A DNA stretch of 6,422 bases from Acidimicrobiia bacterium. GTDB taxonomy: Bacteria > Actinomycetota > Acidimicrobiia > Spongiisociales > SHLN01. The stretch is taken from NCBI GenBank assembly GCA_030624805.1, contig JAUXJL010000122.1, positions 1-6,422 on the forward strand. The letters run 5' to 3'. How positions within the stretch are numbered: position 1 is the stretch's first letter; every line of letters starts with the position of its first letter. The position numbers and the translations under genes are program-made. Shown piece after piece: positions 1 through 5,303 of this stretch. The notes under the pieces are model-generated. The model ran no database searches. It saw only the letters and a list, made by a program, of their open reading frames with translations, and had not been told where the DNA came from.

Positions 1-1
1 A

Positions 2-277
2 TATGGCTCGAGCATGACCAAACGCCTTCGCGAACTGATTCCGCGCCAACTCTTCGACATCCCAATCCAAGCCGCCGTCGGGAGCCGGGTCATTGCCCGC
101 GAGACGGTGAAGGCCAAGCGCAAAGACGTTACCGCCAAGTGTTACGGAGGCGACATCAGCCGCAAGCGCAAGCTGCTCGAGCGTCAGAAAGAAGGCAAGA
201 GGCGCATGAAGATGGTTGGGTCCGTCGAGGTACCGAACGACGCGTTCATCGACGCACTCAAAATCGACAGCGAGTGA
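2..277 (+). CDS. lepA: Elongation factor 4 (LepA) GTPase, C-terminal end, 5' truncated by window
   Basis: This is the last 91 codons of LepA/EF4, a ribosome-associated translational GTPase that acts on the 70S ribosome in the cytoplasm. The frame is open from base 2, so the ATG at 14 is an internal Met and not a start; the GTPase and EF-G-like domains lie upstream of the window. Seen here is the LepA-specific C-terminal domain: [18 protein letters not shown], then [14 protein letters not shown], the hallmark [20 protein letters not shown], and [17 protein letters not shown] at the end. The lysine/arginine-rich segment is typical of the family, where this domain contacts rRNA and tRNA. The stop TGA (275-277) overlaps the GTG start proposed for hemW, implying translational coupling; lepA-hemW adjacency is common in Gram-positive bacteria. 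No sign of decay. Identity is very secure. Confidence 0.97.
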   Translation, partial: YGSSMTKRLRELIPRQLFDIPIQAAVGSRVIARETVKAKRKDVTAKCYGGDISRKRKLLERQKEGKRRMKMVGSVEVPNDAFIDALKIDSE

Positions 278-1416
278 GTCGGCGATTGCTGGCTGCTTAC
301 GTGCATATCCCGTTTTGTGGGCGGGTGTGTCCGTATTGCGACTTTGCGGTTGTGGCGGGCCGGGATGACCTGACCGGCCGGTATTTTTCAGCCCTGCTCG
401 CTGAGATCGAGATGGAGCCGAGGGCCGGAACCATCGGGTCGGTATTTGTGGGCGGAGGCACGCCGAGCCGCGTGGAGCCGAATCTCCTCGGCGGACTGAT
501 CGCGCGGCTGGCGGACCGGTTCGGGCTCAGTGATGGTGCAGAAGCCAGTCTCGAGGCCAACCCCGAAGATTGGACGCCGGAACGAGCCGATGGGTTCGTG
601 GCTGCCGGTTTCAACCGGGTGTCGTTTGGCGTGCAATCGTTCGACGACGTCGTCCTTGCCGAGCTGGGCCGAGTTCATACTGCGGCGGACGCCCGCCGGG
701 TGGTGGACCGGGCGCGGGCGGCGGGGTTTGACTCCGTCAGCGTCGATCTCATCTTCGGGACACCGTCCGAGTCCGAGGACTCGTGGGTGGCGACAGTGCG
801 GTCTGCCATCGACTTGGAGCCCGATCACGTCTCGACCTACGCCCTTACCGTCGAACGCGGGACCGAACTGGGGAGGGCCGTAGCTGCCGGCGGTGCCGGG
901 CCCGACCCGGACGATCAAGCCGAGAAGTATGAACGAGCCCGCACGATCCTCACCCGAGCAGGCTTCGAGCATTACGAAGTCTCCAACTACGCCCGAGCGG
1001 GTCACGAAGTTCAGTACAACTTGAACACATGGGCACAGGGTGACTACCTGGCTTTCGGATTGGGTGCCCACGGACACTGCGCTGGGGTGCGCCGCCGCAA
1101 CGTCCGCCGTTTAGAGGCCTACCTCGAGATGGTGGAGGACGGGGAAAGGCCCGAGGCGGGCGCCGAAGAAGTCACCGGGTGGGATGCTGAGCTAGAACGG
1201 GTGTTCCTCGGCGTGCGCCTGCGGGCAGGCGTGGCGGCGGGGGCGGTCGGTCCAGCTTTGGCCGGTGACCCCGACGGTCAAGCCCTCATCATGGCTGGGA
1301 AGCTGGAAGTGACCGACGACCGAATCATCGCTCGGGACCCTCTGTTTACCGACGCAGTCGCCCGAGTAGTTCTCGGCCTCCCTGCGCCCGAGCCGCCGGA
1401 AGAACGTGATGCGTAG
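274..1416 (+). CDS. hemW: Radical SAM heme chaperone HemW (oxygen-independent coproporphyrinogen III oxidase-like)
   Basis: The product is 380 residues, the usual HemW length. It should be a cytoplasmic radical-SAM protein that binds a 4Fe-4S cluster and heme; the family is often mis-named HemN. The cluster motif Cx3Cx2CxF is at C15, C19, C22 and F24 ([16 protein letters not shown]); the F after the third Cys, instead of a fourth Cys, is the HemW-type pattern. Further motifs are VGGGTPS (59-65), LEANPE (93-98), RVSFGVQSF (115-123), DLIFGTP (158-164), HYEVSNYA (233-240) and GLGAH (262-266). The C-terminal part (about 300-380) fits the small winged-helix-like domain. The GTG at 274 was chosen because it begins just before the conserved core and overlaps the lepA stop (GTGA); no clear Shine-Dalgarno site is seen, and TTG 286 is possible. 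The open frame back to 139 overlaps lepA and has no conserved sequence. Oddity: the HNxxYW motif reads YNLNTW (248-253). Confidence 0.93.
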   Translation: MSRRLLAAYVHIPFCGRVCPYCDFAVVAGRDDLTGRYFSALLAEIEMEPRAGTIGSVFVGGGTPSRVEPNLLGGLIARLADRFGLSDGAEASLEANPEDWTPERADGFVAAGFNRVSFGVQSFDDVVLAELGRVHTAADARRVVDRARAAGFDSVSVDLIFGTPSESEDSWVATVRSAIDLEPDHVSTYALTVERGTELGRAVAAGGAGPDPDDQAEKYERARTILTRAGFEHYEVSNYARAGHEVQYNLNTWAQGDYLAFGLGAHGHCAGVRRRNVRRLEAYLEMVEDGERPEAGAEEVTGWDAELERVFLGVRLRAGVAAGAVGPALAGDPDGQALIMAGKLEVTDDRIIARDPLFTDAVARVVLGLPAPEPPEERDA

Positions 1417-1424
1417 CCTGGTCG

Positions 1425-1451
1425 GGTGTGAGCCTTCACCCTTCTCACGCC
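1425..1451 (+). terminator. Possible stem-loop terminator after hemW
   Basis: GGTGTGAG (1425-1432) can pair with CTCACGCC (1444-1451), giving 8 base pairs with one G-U and an 11-base loop. It begins 9 bases after the hemW stop and precedes the hrcA promoter, which is where an operon end is expected. No U-tract follows; instead the GC-rich palindrome CCGGCCGG (1454-1461) comes next. In GC-rich actinobacteria such stems may work without a U-tract, but this is inference. Confidence 0.3.
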
Positions 1452-1464
1452 GCCCGGCCGGAAA

Positions 1465-1494
1465 TTGACAAGAGGCATCCCTTAGCACTCGTAA
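1465..1494 (+). promoter_or_regulatory. Putative promoter of the hrcA-dnaJ-rsmE operon
   Basis: A perfect -35 hexamer TTGACA lies at 1465-1470. At 17-18 bases spacing the -10 region falls at 1488-1494 (CTCGTAA), a poor match to TATAAT, so the -10 box is uncertain. The predicted -10 lies inside the CIRCE operator, so bound HrcA would block RNA polymerase. Transcription would start near 1500, leaving a leader of under 30 bases before hrcA. Confidence 0.45.
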
Positions 1495-1508
1495 CCGATG
1501 ACTGCTAA
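1482..1508 (+). promoter_or_regulatory. CIRCE operator (HrcA binding site)
   Basis: The sequence is TTAGCACTC (1482-1490), a 9-base spacer, then GACTGCTAA (1500-1508). It matches the canonical CIRCE element TTAGCACTC-N9-GAGTGCTAA in arm sequence and spacing except for one base in the right arm (C for G at 1502). It lies 20 bases upstream of hrcA, whose product is the CIRCE repressor, so negative autoregulation is the expected function. The right arm is repeated exactly at 1511-1519. Confidence 0.93.
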
Positions 1509-1510
1509 AA

Positions 1511-1519
1511 GACTGCTAA
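1511..1519 (+). repeat. Second copy of the CIRCE right arm
   Basis: GACTGCTAA occurs again here, 11 bases after the first copy at 1500-1508. Both copies carry the same departure from the consensus GAGTGCTAA, which suggests tandem duplication of an 11-base unit. The repeat ends 9 bases before the hrcA ATG. It could extend the HrcA footprint or form an alternative stem with the left arm across a 20-base loop; neither is demonstrated. Confidence 0.7.
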
Positions 1520-1528
1520 CCTGACCGC

Positions 1529-2518
1529 ATGGACGACCGCAAAGCTGCCGTTCTCAACGCGCTCGTCGACGAGCACATTCGCACCGGACACCCGGTGTCG
1601 TCGCGCGCCGTGCTCGAAGTCACCAAGCTCAATGTGTCCTCTGCCACCATCCGCAACGACCTCGCCGCCCTCGAGGCCGAAGGATTCGTAACCCAGCCCC
1701 ACATTTCGGCGGGCCGCGTCCCGACCGAGAAGGGGTTCCGCTACTACGTCGATACCACCGACCCGGCCCGACTCCGAGCACGCACTCGCGACCGTATCAA
1801 TGAGTTCTTCATGTCCTTCCATCACGAGCTCCGCAGCCTCCTCAAACAAACCTCCGAGTTGCTCACCGACATCACCGCCTATCCGGCCGTCGTCATTGGG
1901 CCCGGCCTGGTCGGTGAGGAGATTCACGGCGTCAATCTTGTTCAGCTCGGCTCCCACGTGTTGTTGATGGTGTTGGTTACCGAAGCCGGCCAGGTCACCC
2001 AGGAGCTGGTGCGGCTCCCGTCGGCAATCGACTCCTCGCAGGTGAGCCGATTGGAGGATTTGCTCGAACGCACTCTGGTTGGTCGCACGCTCGCCGAGGC
2101 ACGCCAGGCGCTGGAATCCGCCCCAAAGGAGCTCCCGACTGGGGACGCCGGGATTGTGACCACCCTGGCCGACGCCGCCCTCAAATCCGAGTCGGCTACC
2201 CGCGAGATGTTCGTGGGCGGCACGAGCATGCTGGCGGGCCTGTGGGAGGACATCTCCAAGGTTCACTTCATCCTTGAATTGCTCGAGCGCGACTCATCGG
2301 TCATGGGCCTGATCGACAGTCAGGCCGACGGTACGTCGGTGCTGATCGGGCCTGAGCTTGGAGCGAACGAGCTCGACCTGGCGGTGGTGTCGACTTCCTA
2401 CGGGCTCGACCGCAGTTCAGGTCGGGTGGCGGTTCTCGGCCCGATGCGTATGAACTACCGCCGGACGATCCGAGTCGTGGAAGAGGTCGGCGAGGGCCTG
2501 ACAGACAGCCTCTCGTGA
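1529..2518 (+). CDS. hrcA: Heat-inducible transcription repressor HrcA
   Basis: The product is 329 residues, slightly shorter than the usual 340-350. HrcA binds CIRCE operators as a dimer and represses heat-shock genes; in known systems its activity depends on GroEL. The N-terminal winged-helix domain is clear: an opening RKAAVLNALVDEHIRTGHPVSSR, the recognition region SSATIRNDLAALEAEGF (37-53) and HISAGRVPTEKGFRYYVD (58-75). The central part is the less conserved GAF-like and inserted region. The C-terminus has the family ending GPMRMNYRRTI (304-314). The ATG at 1529 is the first start in frame near the conserved N-terminus; no good Shine-Dalgarno site precedes it, only a weak AAAAGA. A CIRCE element directly upstream supports autoregulation. 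The stop overlaps the dnaJ start by one base (TGATG), so the two are probably translationally coupled. Confidence 0.97.
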   Translation: MDDRKAAVLNALVDEHIRTGHPVSSRAVLEVTKLNVSSATIRNDLAALEAEGFVTQPHISAGRVPTEKGFRYYVDTTDPARLRARTRDRINEFFMSFHHELRSLLKQTSELLTDITAYPAVVIGPGLVGEEIHGVNLVQLGSHVLLMVLVTEAGQVTQELVRLPSAIDSSQVSRLEDLLERTLVGRTLAEARQALESAPKELPTGDAGIVTTLADAALKSESATREMFVGGTSMLAGLWEDISKVHFILELLERDSSVMGLIDSQADGTSVLIGPELGANELDLAVVSTSYGLDRSSGRVAVLGPMRMNYRRTIRVVEEVGEGLTDSLS

Positions 2519-3609
2519 TGAAGGACTACTACCAAATCCTCGGTGTCGCCAGTGACGCTGGACCCGATGAAATCAAGCGAGCCTTCCGTCATTTGGCACG
2601 CGAGACCCATCCGGATGCCAATCCCGGTGACCCGTCGGCCGAAGCGCGGTTTCGCGATATTGCCGAGGCCTACGAAGTTCTCTCGGATCCGGCCAAACGC
2701 GCCCGTTTTGACCGCGGTGAGACCCTTGAGTTCGGCGATCTCTTCTCCAACTTCGGAAGCCTCAACGATCTCCTCGGTTCCCTTTTTGGTGGAGGCGGGT
2801 TTGGTTTTGGTGATCCTTTCGGCTCACAAGCCCAGCAGCGGGCAGGTCAGGACCTGCTTGTGACCGCCGAGGTTACCTTGGCCGAGGCTGCGGTTGGAGT
2901 CGACAGACAGCTCACCTTCAGCGCACCACAGGCGTGCTCTACCTGCGGGGCATCCGGTGCCGCCCCGGGCACCAATCCCGAAGCATGCTCCCGGTGCCGC
3001 GGGCAAGGGGCCGTCCAGGTATCTCGCCGAACCATGCTCGGAACGATGGCCACGCTTCAGACTTGTGACCATTGTCACGGCAGGGGCGAAGTGGTGAGTG
3101 AGCCGTGCCCGACCTGCCGAGGGGCTCAGTTGGTTGACGAGAGCCGGGAGCTCACCGTTGGCATACCGCCGGGAGTGAACACCGGATCTCGTCTGCGTCT
3201 GCGAGGGGAGGGTGGGGCCGGCCCGGCCGGCACCCGCCCCGGCGATCTGTACGTTGAGGTGGCGGTGGCCTCCGACCCCCGGTTCGAGCGAGACGGAGAC
3301 GACCTGTGGCACCGCCTGGCAGTTGGGGTCAGTGAAGCCATACTTGGAACGCAGGTGGAGGTACCTCTCATCGATGGTGAGCCGATGATGCTTGATGTTC
3401 CACGCGGCACCCAGCCGGGCACGGTGGTGCGGGTTCCCCGCGGCGGCATGGGTCGCCTCAACGGACGAGGGAGGGGAGACCTCATGGTTGACATCAGCGT
3501 GGATATCCCGGCCAAGCTCACCGCCGAGGAAGAGGAAGCCGTCCGCCGGTTTGGCGCACTTCGCTCGGAGGCACCGGCCGAGGGTCGGAGTCGCCGTCGC
3601 CGTCGATAA
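2518..3609 (+). CDS. dnaJ: Chaperone protein DnaJ (Hsp40; DnaJ2-type by context)
   Basis: The product is 363 residues with full type I DnaJ architecture. It is a cytoplasmic co-chaperone that delivers unfolded substrates to DnaK and stimulates its ATPase. The J domain spans residues 1-67 with the essential HPD at 31-33, followed by a Gly/Phe-rich linker (about 71-105). The zinc-binding region has four Cys pairs: C140/C143, C157/C160, C183/C186 and C197/C200. The first (CSTCGASG) and last (CPTCRGAQ) depart from CxxCxGxG but keep every Cys. The C-terminal substrate-binding domains follow (GIPPGVNTGSRLRLRGEG; DVPRGTQPGTVVRVPRGGMG), then a short arginine-rich tail, SRRRRR. The ATG at 2518 was chosen because it overlaps the hrcA stop (TGATG); GTG 2515 would add one residue. 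Linkage to hrcA rather than dnaK/grpE is the actinobacterial dnaJ2 arrangement. The tail is likely disordered; its role is unknown. Confidence 0.97.
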   Translation: MKDYYQILGVASDAGPDEIKRAFRHLARETHPDANPGDPSAEARFRDIAEAYEVLSDPAKRARFDRGETLEFGDLFSNFGSLNDLLGSLFGGGGFGFGDPFGSQAQQRAGQDLLVTAEVTLAEAAVGVDRQLTFSAPQACSTCGASGAAPGTNPEACSRCRGQGAVQVSRRTMLGTMATLQTCDHCHGRGEVVSEPCPTCRGAQLVDESRELTVGIPPGVNTGSRLRLRGEGGAGPAGTRPGDLYVEVAVASDPRFERDGDDLWHRLAVGVSEAILGTQVEVPLIDGEPMMLDVPRGTQPGTVVRVPRGGMGRLNGRGRGDLMVDISVDIPAKLTAEEEEAVRRFGALRSEAPAEGRSRRRRR

Positions 3610-3612
3610 CGA

Positions 3613-4278
3613 ATGAAACACGTCCCACATCTTTTCCTCCCAGCCCCGTGGGAGCCCTCCGAGCTGCCCCTCGATGAGTCACACCGACATCATCTTTCCC
3701 GGGTGCTTCGACTGGGGGCCGGGTCACCGGTCACCTACACCGACGGCGTGGGTCGTTTCGGCGAGGGAGTTCTCGGGGAGGGAGCCGTGTTCCGTGGACC
3801 CGAGGCAGAGTCGGAAACCCCGGCGAGCGCGGTTTCGGTGGCAGTGGCTCCGCCTCGTAAGCCGTCGCGCCTGCGATTTCTCGTCGAGAAGCTGGCCGAA
3901 CTGGGGGTGGACCGGCTCATATGGCTCAACACTACGTGGGGAGAGGGTCGACCGCCCGGGTCCGACAAGGCAGCGGCGTGGGCGATTTCGGCGCTGGAAC
4001 AGAGCAGGGGCGCCTGGCTCATGCAGATCGAAGGTCCCGTGAACATTGATGATCTACCCGCTGCCACACTCTGGGTGGCAGAACGCGAAAGCTTTCCACC
4101 ACCCACCGTGGTTGATAGTGTTATCCTGGTGATAGGCCCTGAAGCGGGATTTTCGGAAGGAGAGATCCCCGCGTCGGCCAACCGATTCTCACTCGGGCGG
4201 CGCGTCCTGCGGGTTGAAACTGCAGCGATAGCAGGTGCAACACTCCTGCTGGAGCGCAGCGGGCGGCTGGCGGGATAG
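3613..4278 (+). CDS. rsmE: 16S rRNA (uracil1498-N3)-methyltransferase RsmE
   Basis: The product is 221 residues, somewhat shorter than the usual 240 or so. RsmE is a SPOUT-class methyltransferase that uses S-adenosylmethionine to methylate N3 of U1498 of 16S rRNA in the 30S subunit. The N-terminal PUA-like part contains HHLSRVLRLGAGSPV (26-40). The catalytic part has KPSRLRFLVEKLAELGVDRL (83-102), the cofactor-loop motif GPEAGFSEGE (175-184, family GPEGG) and the knot motif LGRRVLRVETA (194-204), which together identify the family. The region after GVDRL usually carries a Pro and an Arg-Ser pair; here it reads IWLNTTWGEG, so the substrate side looks divergent. The start is 3 bases after the dnaJ stop with no strong ribosome site, suggesting coupled translation at the end of the hrcA operon. 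Confidence 0.94.
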   Translation: MKHVPHLFLPAPWEPSELPLDESHRHHLSRVLRLGAGSPVTYTDGVGRFGEGVLGEGAVFRGPEAESETPASAVSVAVAPPRKPSRLRFLVEKLAELGVDRLIWLNTTWGEGRPPGSDKAAAWAISALEQSRGAWLMQIEGPVNIDDLPAATLWVAERESFPPPTVVDSVILVIGPEAGFSEGEIPASANRFSLGRRVLRVETAAIAGATLLLERSGRLAG

Positions 4279-4310
4279 CGAAATACTCAGAAGGTGGGGG
4301 GGTTGGTGTT

Positions 4311-4316
4311 TATCAT
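4311..4316 (+). promoter_or_regulatory. Possible -10 box for the bldD-like gene
   Basis: TATCAT matches TATAAT at five of six positions and sits just after a G-rich tract that includes seven consecutive Gs (4296-4302). The -35 window at 17 bases spacing (CAGAAG, 4288-4293) is poor, so this rests on the -10 alone. If used, transcription would start near 4323 and the leader of about 70 bases would contain the palindromes at 4329-4352. Confidence 0.28.
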
Positions 4317-4319
4317 GAC

Positions 4320-4352
4320 GGGGCCCCATAGGCCGACAGGCCTACTCGCGAG
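4320..4352 (+). repeat. Three adjacent palindromes in the bldD-like gene leader
   Basis: GGGGCCCC (4320-4327) is followed after one base by TAGGCC-GACA-GGCCTA (4329-4344), a perfect 6-bp inverted repeat with a 4-base loop, and then directly by CTCGCGAG (4345-4352). All three are exact. They could form RNA stem-loops or be protein-binding sites. There is no U-tract, so an ordinary intrinsic terminator for rsmE is unlikely, though not excluded in a GC-rich genome. The function is unknown. Confidence 0.6.
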
Positions 4353-4393
4353 GAAATTGGTGGTGGATAGTGGGGAAAGAGGTAGGCGTAGAA

Positions 4394-4867
4394 GTGAGTT
4401 ACAACGAGGTGGTCGGGCAGCGCTTGCGGTCGATTCGCAAGCAGCGAGGCCTGTCGCTTCAGGATGTCGAGCAGATCTCGGGACGCGAGTTCAAGGCCTC
4501 GGTGCTGGGAGCGTATGAGCGTGGTGAGCGCGCACTGTCGCTTCCCCGATTGCAGCGCCTGGCGGCTTTTTTCAACGTTACTCCCGGCCAGTTGCTACCC
4601 CAGGAAGAGGCGGGCGAGCCCCGGCCCGCCACCTCCGTACCCAGTGGTGGCATTACAGTCGACCTCAACAAGATCGACTCGCTCACGGGCCGCGAGGCCA
4701 AACTGCTCGAGGATTTCTTGCGAGCGATCCAGATGATGCGTCAGGACTTCAATGGGCGAGTTTTGACAATTCGTCGCAACGATCTGCGGTTGTTGTCTCT
4801 CCTGTTGCACCAGGCTGAAGAGGATTTCTCGAAGCGGCTCACCGATCTGGGCGTGACTTCGGCCTAG
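4394..4867 (+). CDS. BldD-family transcriptional regulator with predicted c-di-GMP-binding domain
   Basis: The product is 157 residues, against 167 for Streptomyces BldD. It has an N-terminal helix-turn-helix of the XRE type (about 5-63; VGQRLRSIRKQRGLSLQDVE, then AYERGERALSLPRLQRLAAF and VTPGQLLP), closely resembling BldD as I recall it. After a linker (about 70-85) comes a BldD-like C-terminal domain, including FNGRVLTIRRNDLRLL. In BldD, c-di-GMP is bound through RxD-x8-RxxD; here R116-Q-D118, eight residues, then R127-R-N-D130 fits exactly. The expected role is ligand-dependent dimerisation and repression of target genes, but the targets are unknown. The GTG at 4394 was chosen because MSYNEVVG aligns with the BldD start; AAAGAGG (4376-4382) is a rather distant ribosome site. 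GTG 4370 would add 8 residues and is a real alternative. The HIT gene follows 16 bases later, probably cotranscribed. The symbol bldD is withheld because orthology is inferred. Confidence 0.9.
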   Translation: MSYNEVVGQRLRSIRKQRGLSLQDVEQISGREFKASVLGAYERGERALSLPRLQRLAAFFNVTPGQLLPQEEAGEPRPATSVPSGGITVDLNKIDSLTGREAKLLEDFLRAIQMMRQDFNGRVLTIRRNDLRLLSLLLHQAEEDFSKRLTDLGVTSA

Positions 4868-4883
4868 CCGAGCGAGAAAACCG

Positions 4884-5219
4884 ATTTCTGACTGCCTGTT
4901 CTGTTCGATCGCTACCGGCGAAGTCCCGTCCGACATCGTGCTCGAGACCGAAGACGTTGTGGCCTTCAACGATATCAATCCGGCCGCACCCACCCACGTG
5001 TTAGTGATTCCGCGGCGCCATATCGCCTCTATCCAGGACCTGGAAGCTGAAGATGCCGGGTTGCTCGCCTCACTCTTCGATGTTGCAGCCAGGGTTGGCC
5101 GCGGATTGGAGGGCGGCTGGCGGCTGGTCAGCAATGTCGGTCCTGTCGGTGGACAAAGCGTTTTTCACCTCCATTTCCATGTTTTGGGTGGACGGCAGCT
5201 TGGTTGGCCTCCCGGATAG
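4884..5219 (+). CDS. HIT family (HINT-type) nucleotide hydrolase, apparent ATT start
   Basis: The product is 111 residues, the normal size for a bacterial HINT-type histidine triad protein. These hydrolyse nucleoside phosphoramidates and related nucleotides in the cytoplasm. The catalytic triad HLHFHVL lies at 95-101, preceded by GQSVF and followed by GGR. DINPAAPTHVLVIPRRHI (30-47) and the N-terminal CxxC (C4, C7), often a zinc site with nearby His, are also present. The first 18 residues (SDCLFCSIATGEVPSDI) are conserved in the family yet lie upstream of GTG 4938, the first ATG/GTG/TTG in this frame; the preceding in-frame stop is at 4854-4856. The ATT at 4884 stands exactly where homologs have Met (MSDCLFC), so I place the start there. 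Alternatives are CTG 4896, a base error for ATG, or an N-terminally shortened protein from 4938. The ribosome site is weak (GAGCGAG, 4870-4876). The family is secure; the start is less so. Confidence 0.87.
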   Translation: MSDCLFCSIATGEVPSDIVLETEDVVAFNDINPAAPTHVLVIPRRHIASIQDLEAEDAGLLASLFDVAARVGRGLEGGWRLVSNVGPVGGQSVFHLHFHVLGGRQLGWPPG

Positions 5220-5245
5220 GTATAGGCCTTCGGTTTCCCCGCCGA

Positions 5246-5251
5246 TATACT
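5246..5251 (+). promoter_or_regulatory. Possible -10 box upstream of phoH
   Basis: TATACT matches TATAAT at five of six positions and lies 27 bases after the HIT gene stop. No convincing -35 hexamer is seen at 15-19 bases upstream. If active, transcription would begin near 5258, just before the CCTCC/GGAGG hairpin. Confidence 0.27.
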
Positions 5252-5259
5252 GCTGATCT

Positions 5260-5279
5260 CCTCCTTGCGTGGAGGTTTT
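5260..5279 (+). promoter_or_regulatory. CCTCC/GGAGG hairpin followed by TTTT in the phoH leader
   Basis: CCTCC (5260-5264) pairs perfectly with GGAGG (5271-5275) around a 6-base loop, followed by TTTT (5276-5279). It could be a short attenuator or terminator after the HIT gene. Alternatively the stem could hide the strong Shine-Dalgarno sequence GGAGG. The 5-bp stem is short, so any role is tentative. Confidence 0.35.
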
Positions 5280-5282
5280 CCC

Positions 5283-5303
5283 TTGCAGGACACCCCCCAA
5301 TGA
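5283..5303 (+). CDS. Possible six-codon leader ORF coupled to phoH
   Basis: TTG at 5283 lies 7 bases after the strong Shine-Dalgarno sequence GGAGG (5271-5275) and opens a mini-ORF encoding MQDTPQ. Its stop TGA (5301-5303) overlaps the phoH ATG (5300-5302) in an ATGA arrangement. This would allow translation of phoH to be coupled to the leader. The peptide is too short for sequence evidence and the layout may be chance. Confidence 0.2.
   Translation: MQDTPQ
5287..5290 (+). promoter_or_regulatory. Ribosome binding site of phoH
   Basis: AGGA ends 9 bases before the ATG at 5300, an acceptable spacing. It supports 5300 as the start over the upstream in-frame TTG at 5204, which lies inside the HIT gene. 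Confidence 0.5.

Noticed and set aside
139..273. Upstream extension of the hemW frame to GTG 139
   Set aside because: It overlaps the conserved lepA end and encodes a low-complexity Arg/His-rich string with no family similarity; HemW begins just before YVHIPFC.
1505..2266. Long open frame on the - strand opposite hrcA (253 codons)
   Set aside because: hrcA on the + strand has clear domain motifs throughout; the antisense frame shows no recognisable motif and is the usual GC-rich shadow.
2824..3630. Long open frame on the - strand opposite dnaJ (268 codons)
   Set aside because: It is fully covered by the zinc and C-terminal domains of dnaJ and shows no recognisable motif of its own.
4283..4296. 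BldD-box-like half-site (TACTCAG) upstream of the BldD-like gene
   Set aside because: Only the left half resembles the TnACnC(A/T)GnGTnA operator; the right half does not match, so autoregulation cannot be claimed from it.
4294..4518. Open frame from GTG 4294 (or ATG 4315) running into the BldD-like gene in another frame
   Set aside because: Arg/Gly-rich with no recognisable similarity; it overlaps the conserved helix-turn-helix region of the real gene.
5260..5279. Firm intrinsic terminator after the HIT gene
   Set aside because: A 5-bp stem and four Ts are too weak to claim termination; kept only as a possible regulatory hairpin.
5204..5299. TTG 5204 as the phoH start
   Set aside because: It lies inside the HIT gene and would add 32 residues with no family similarity; ATG 5300 has a ribosome site and the expected N-terminus.
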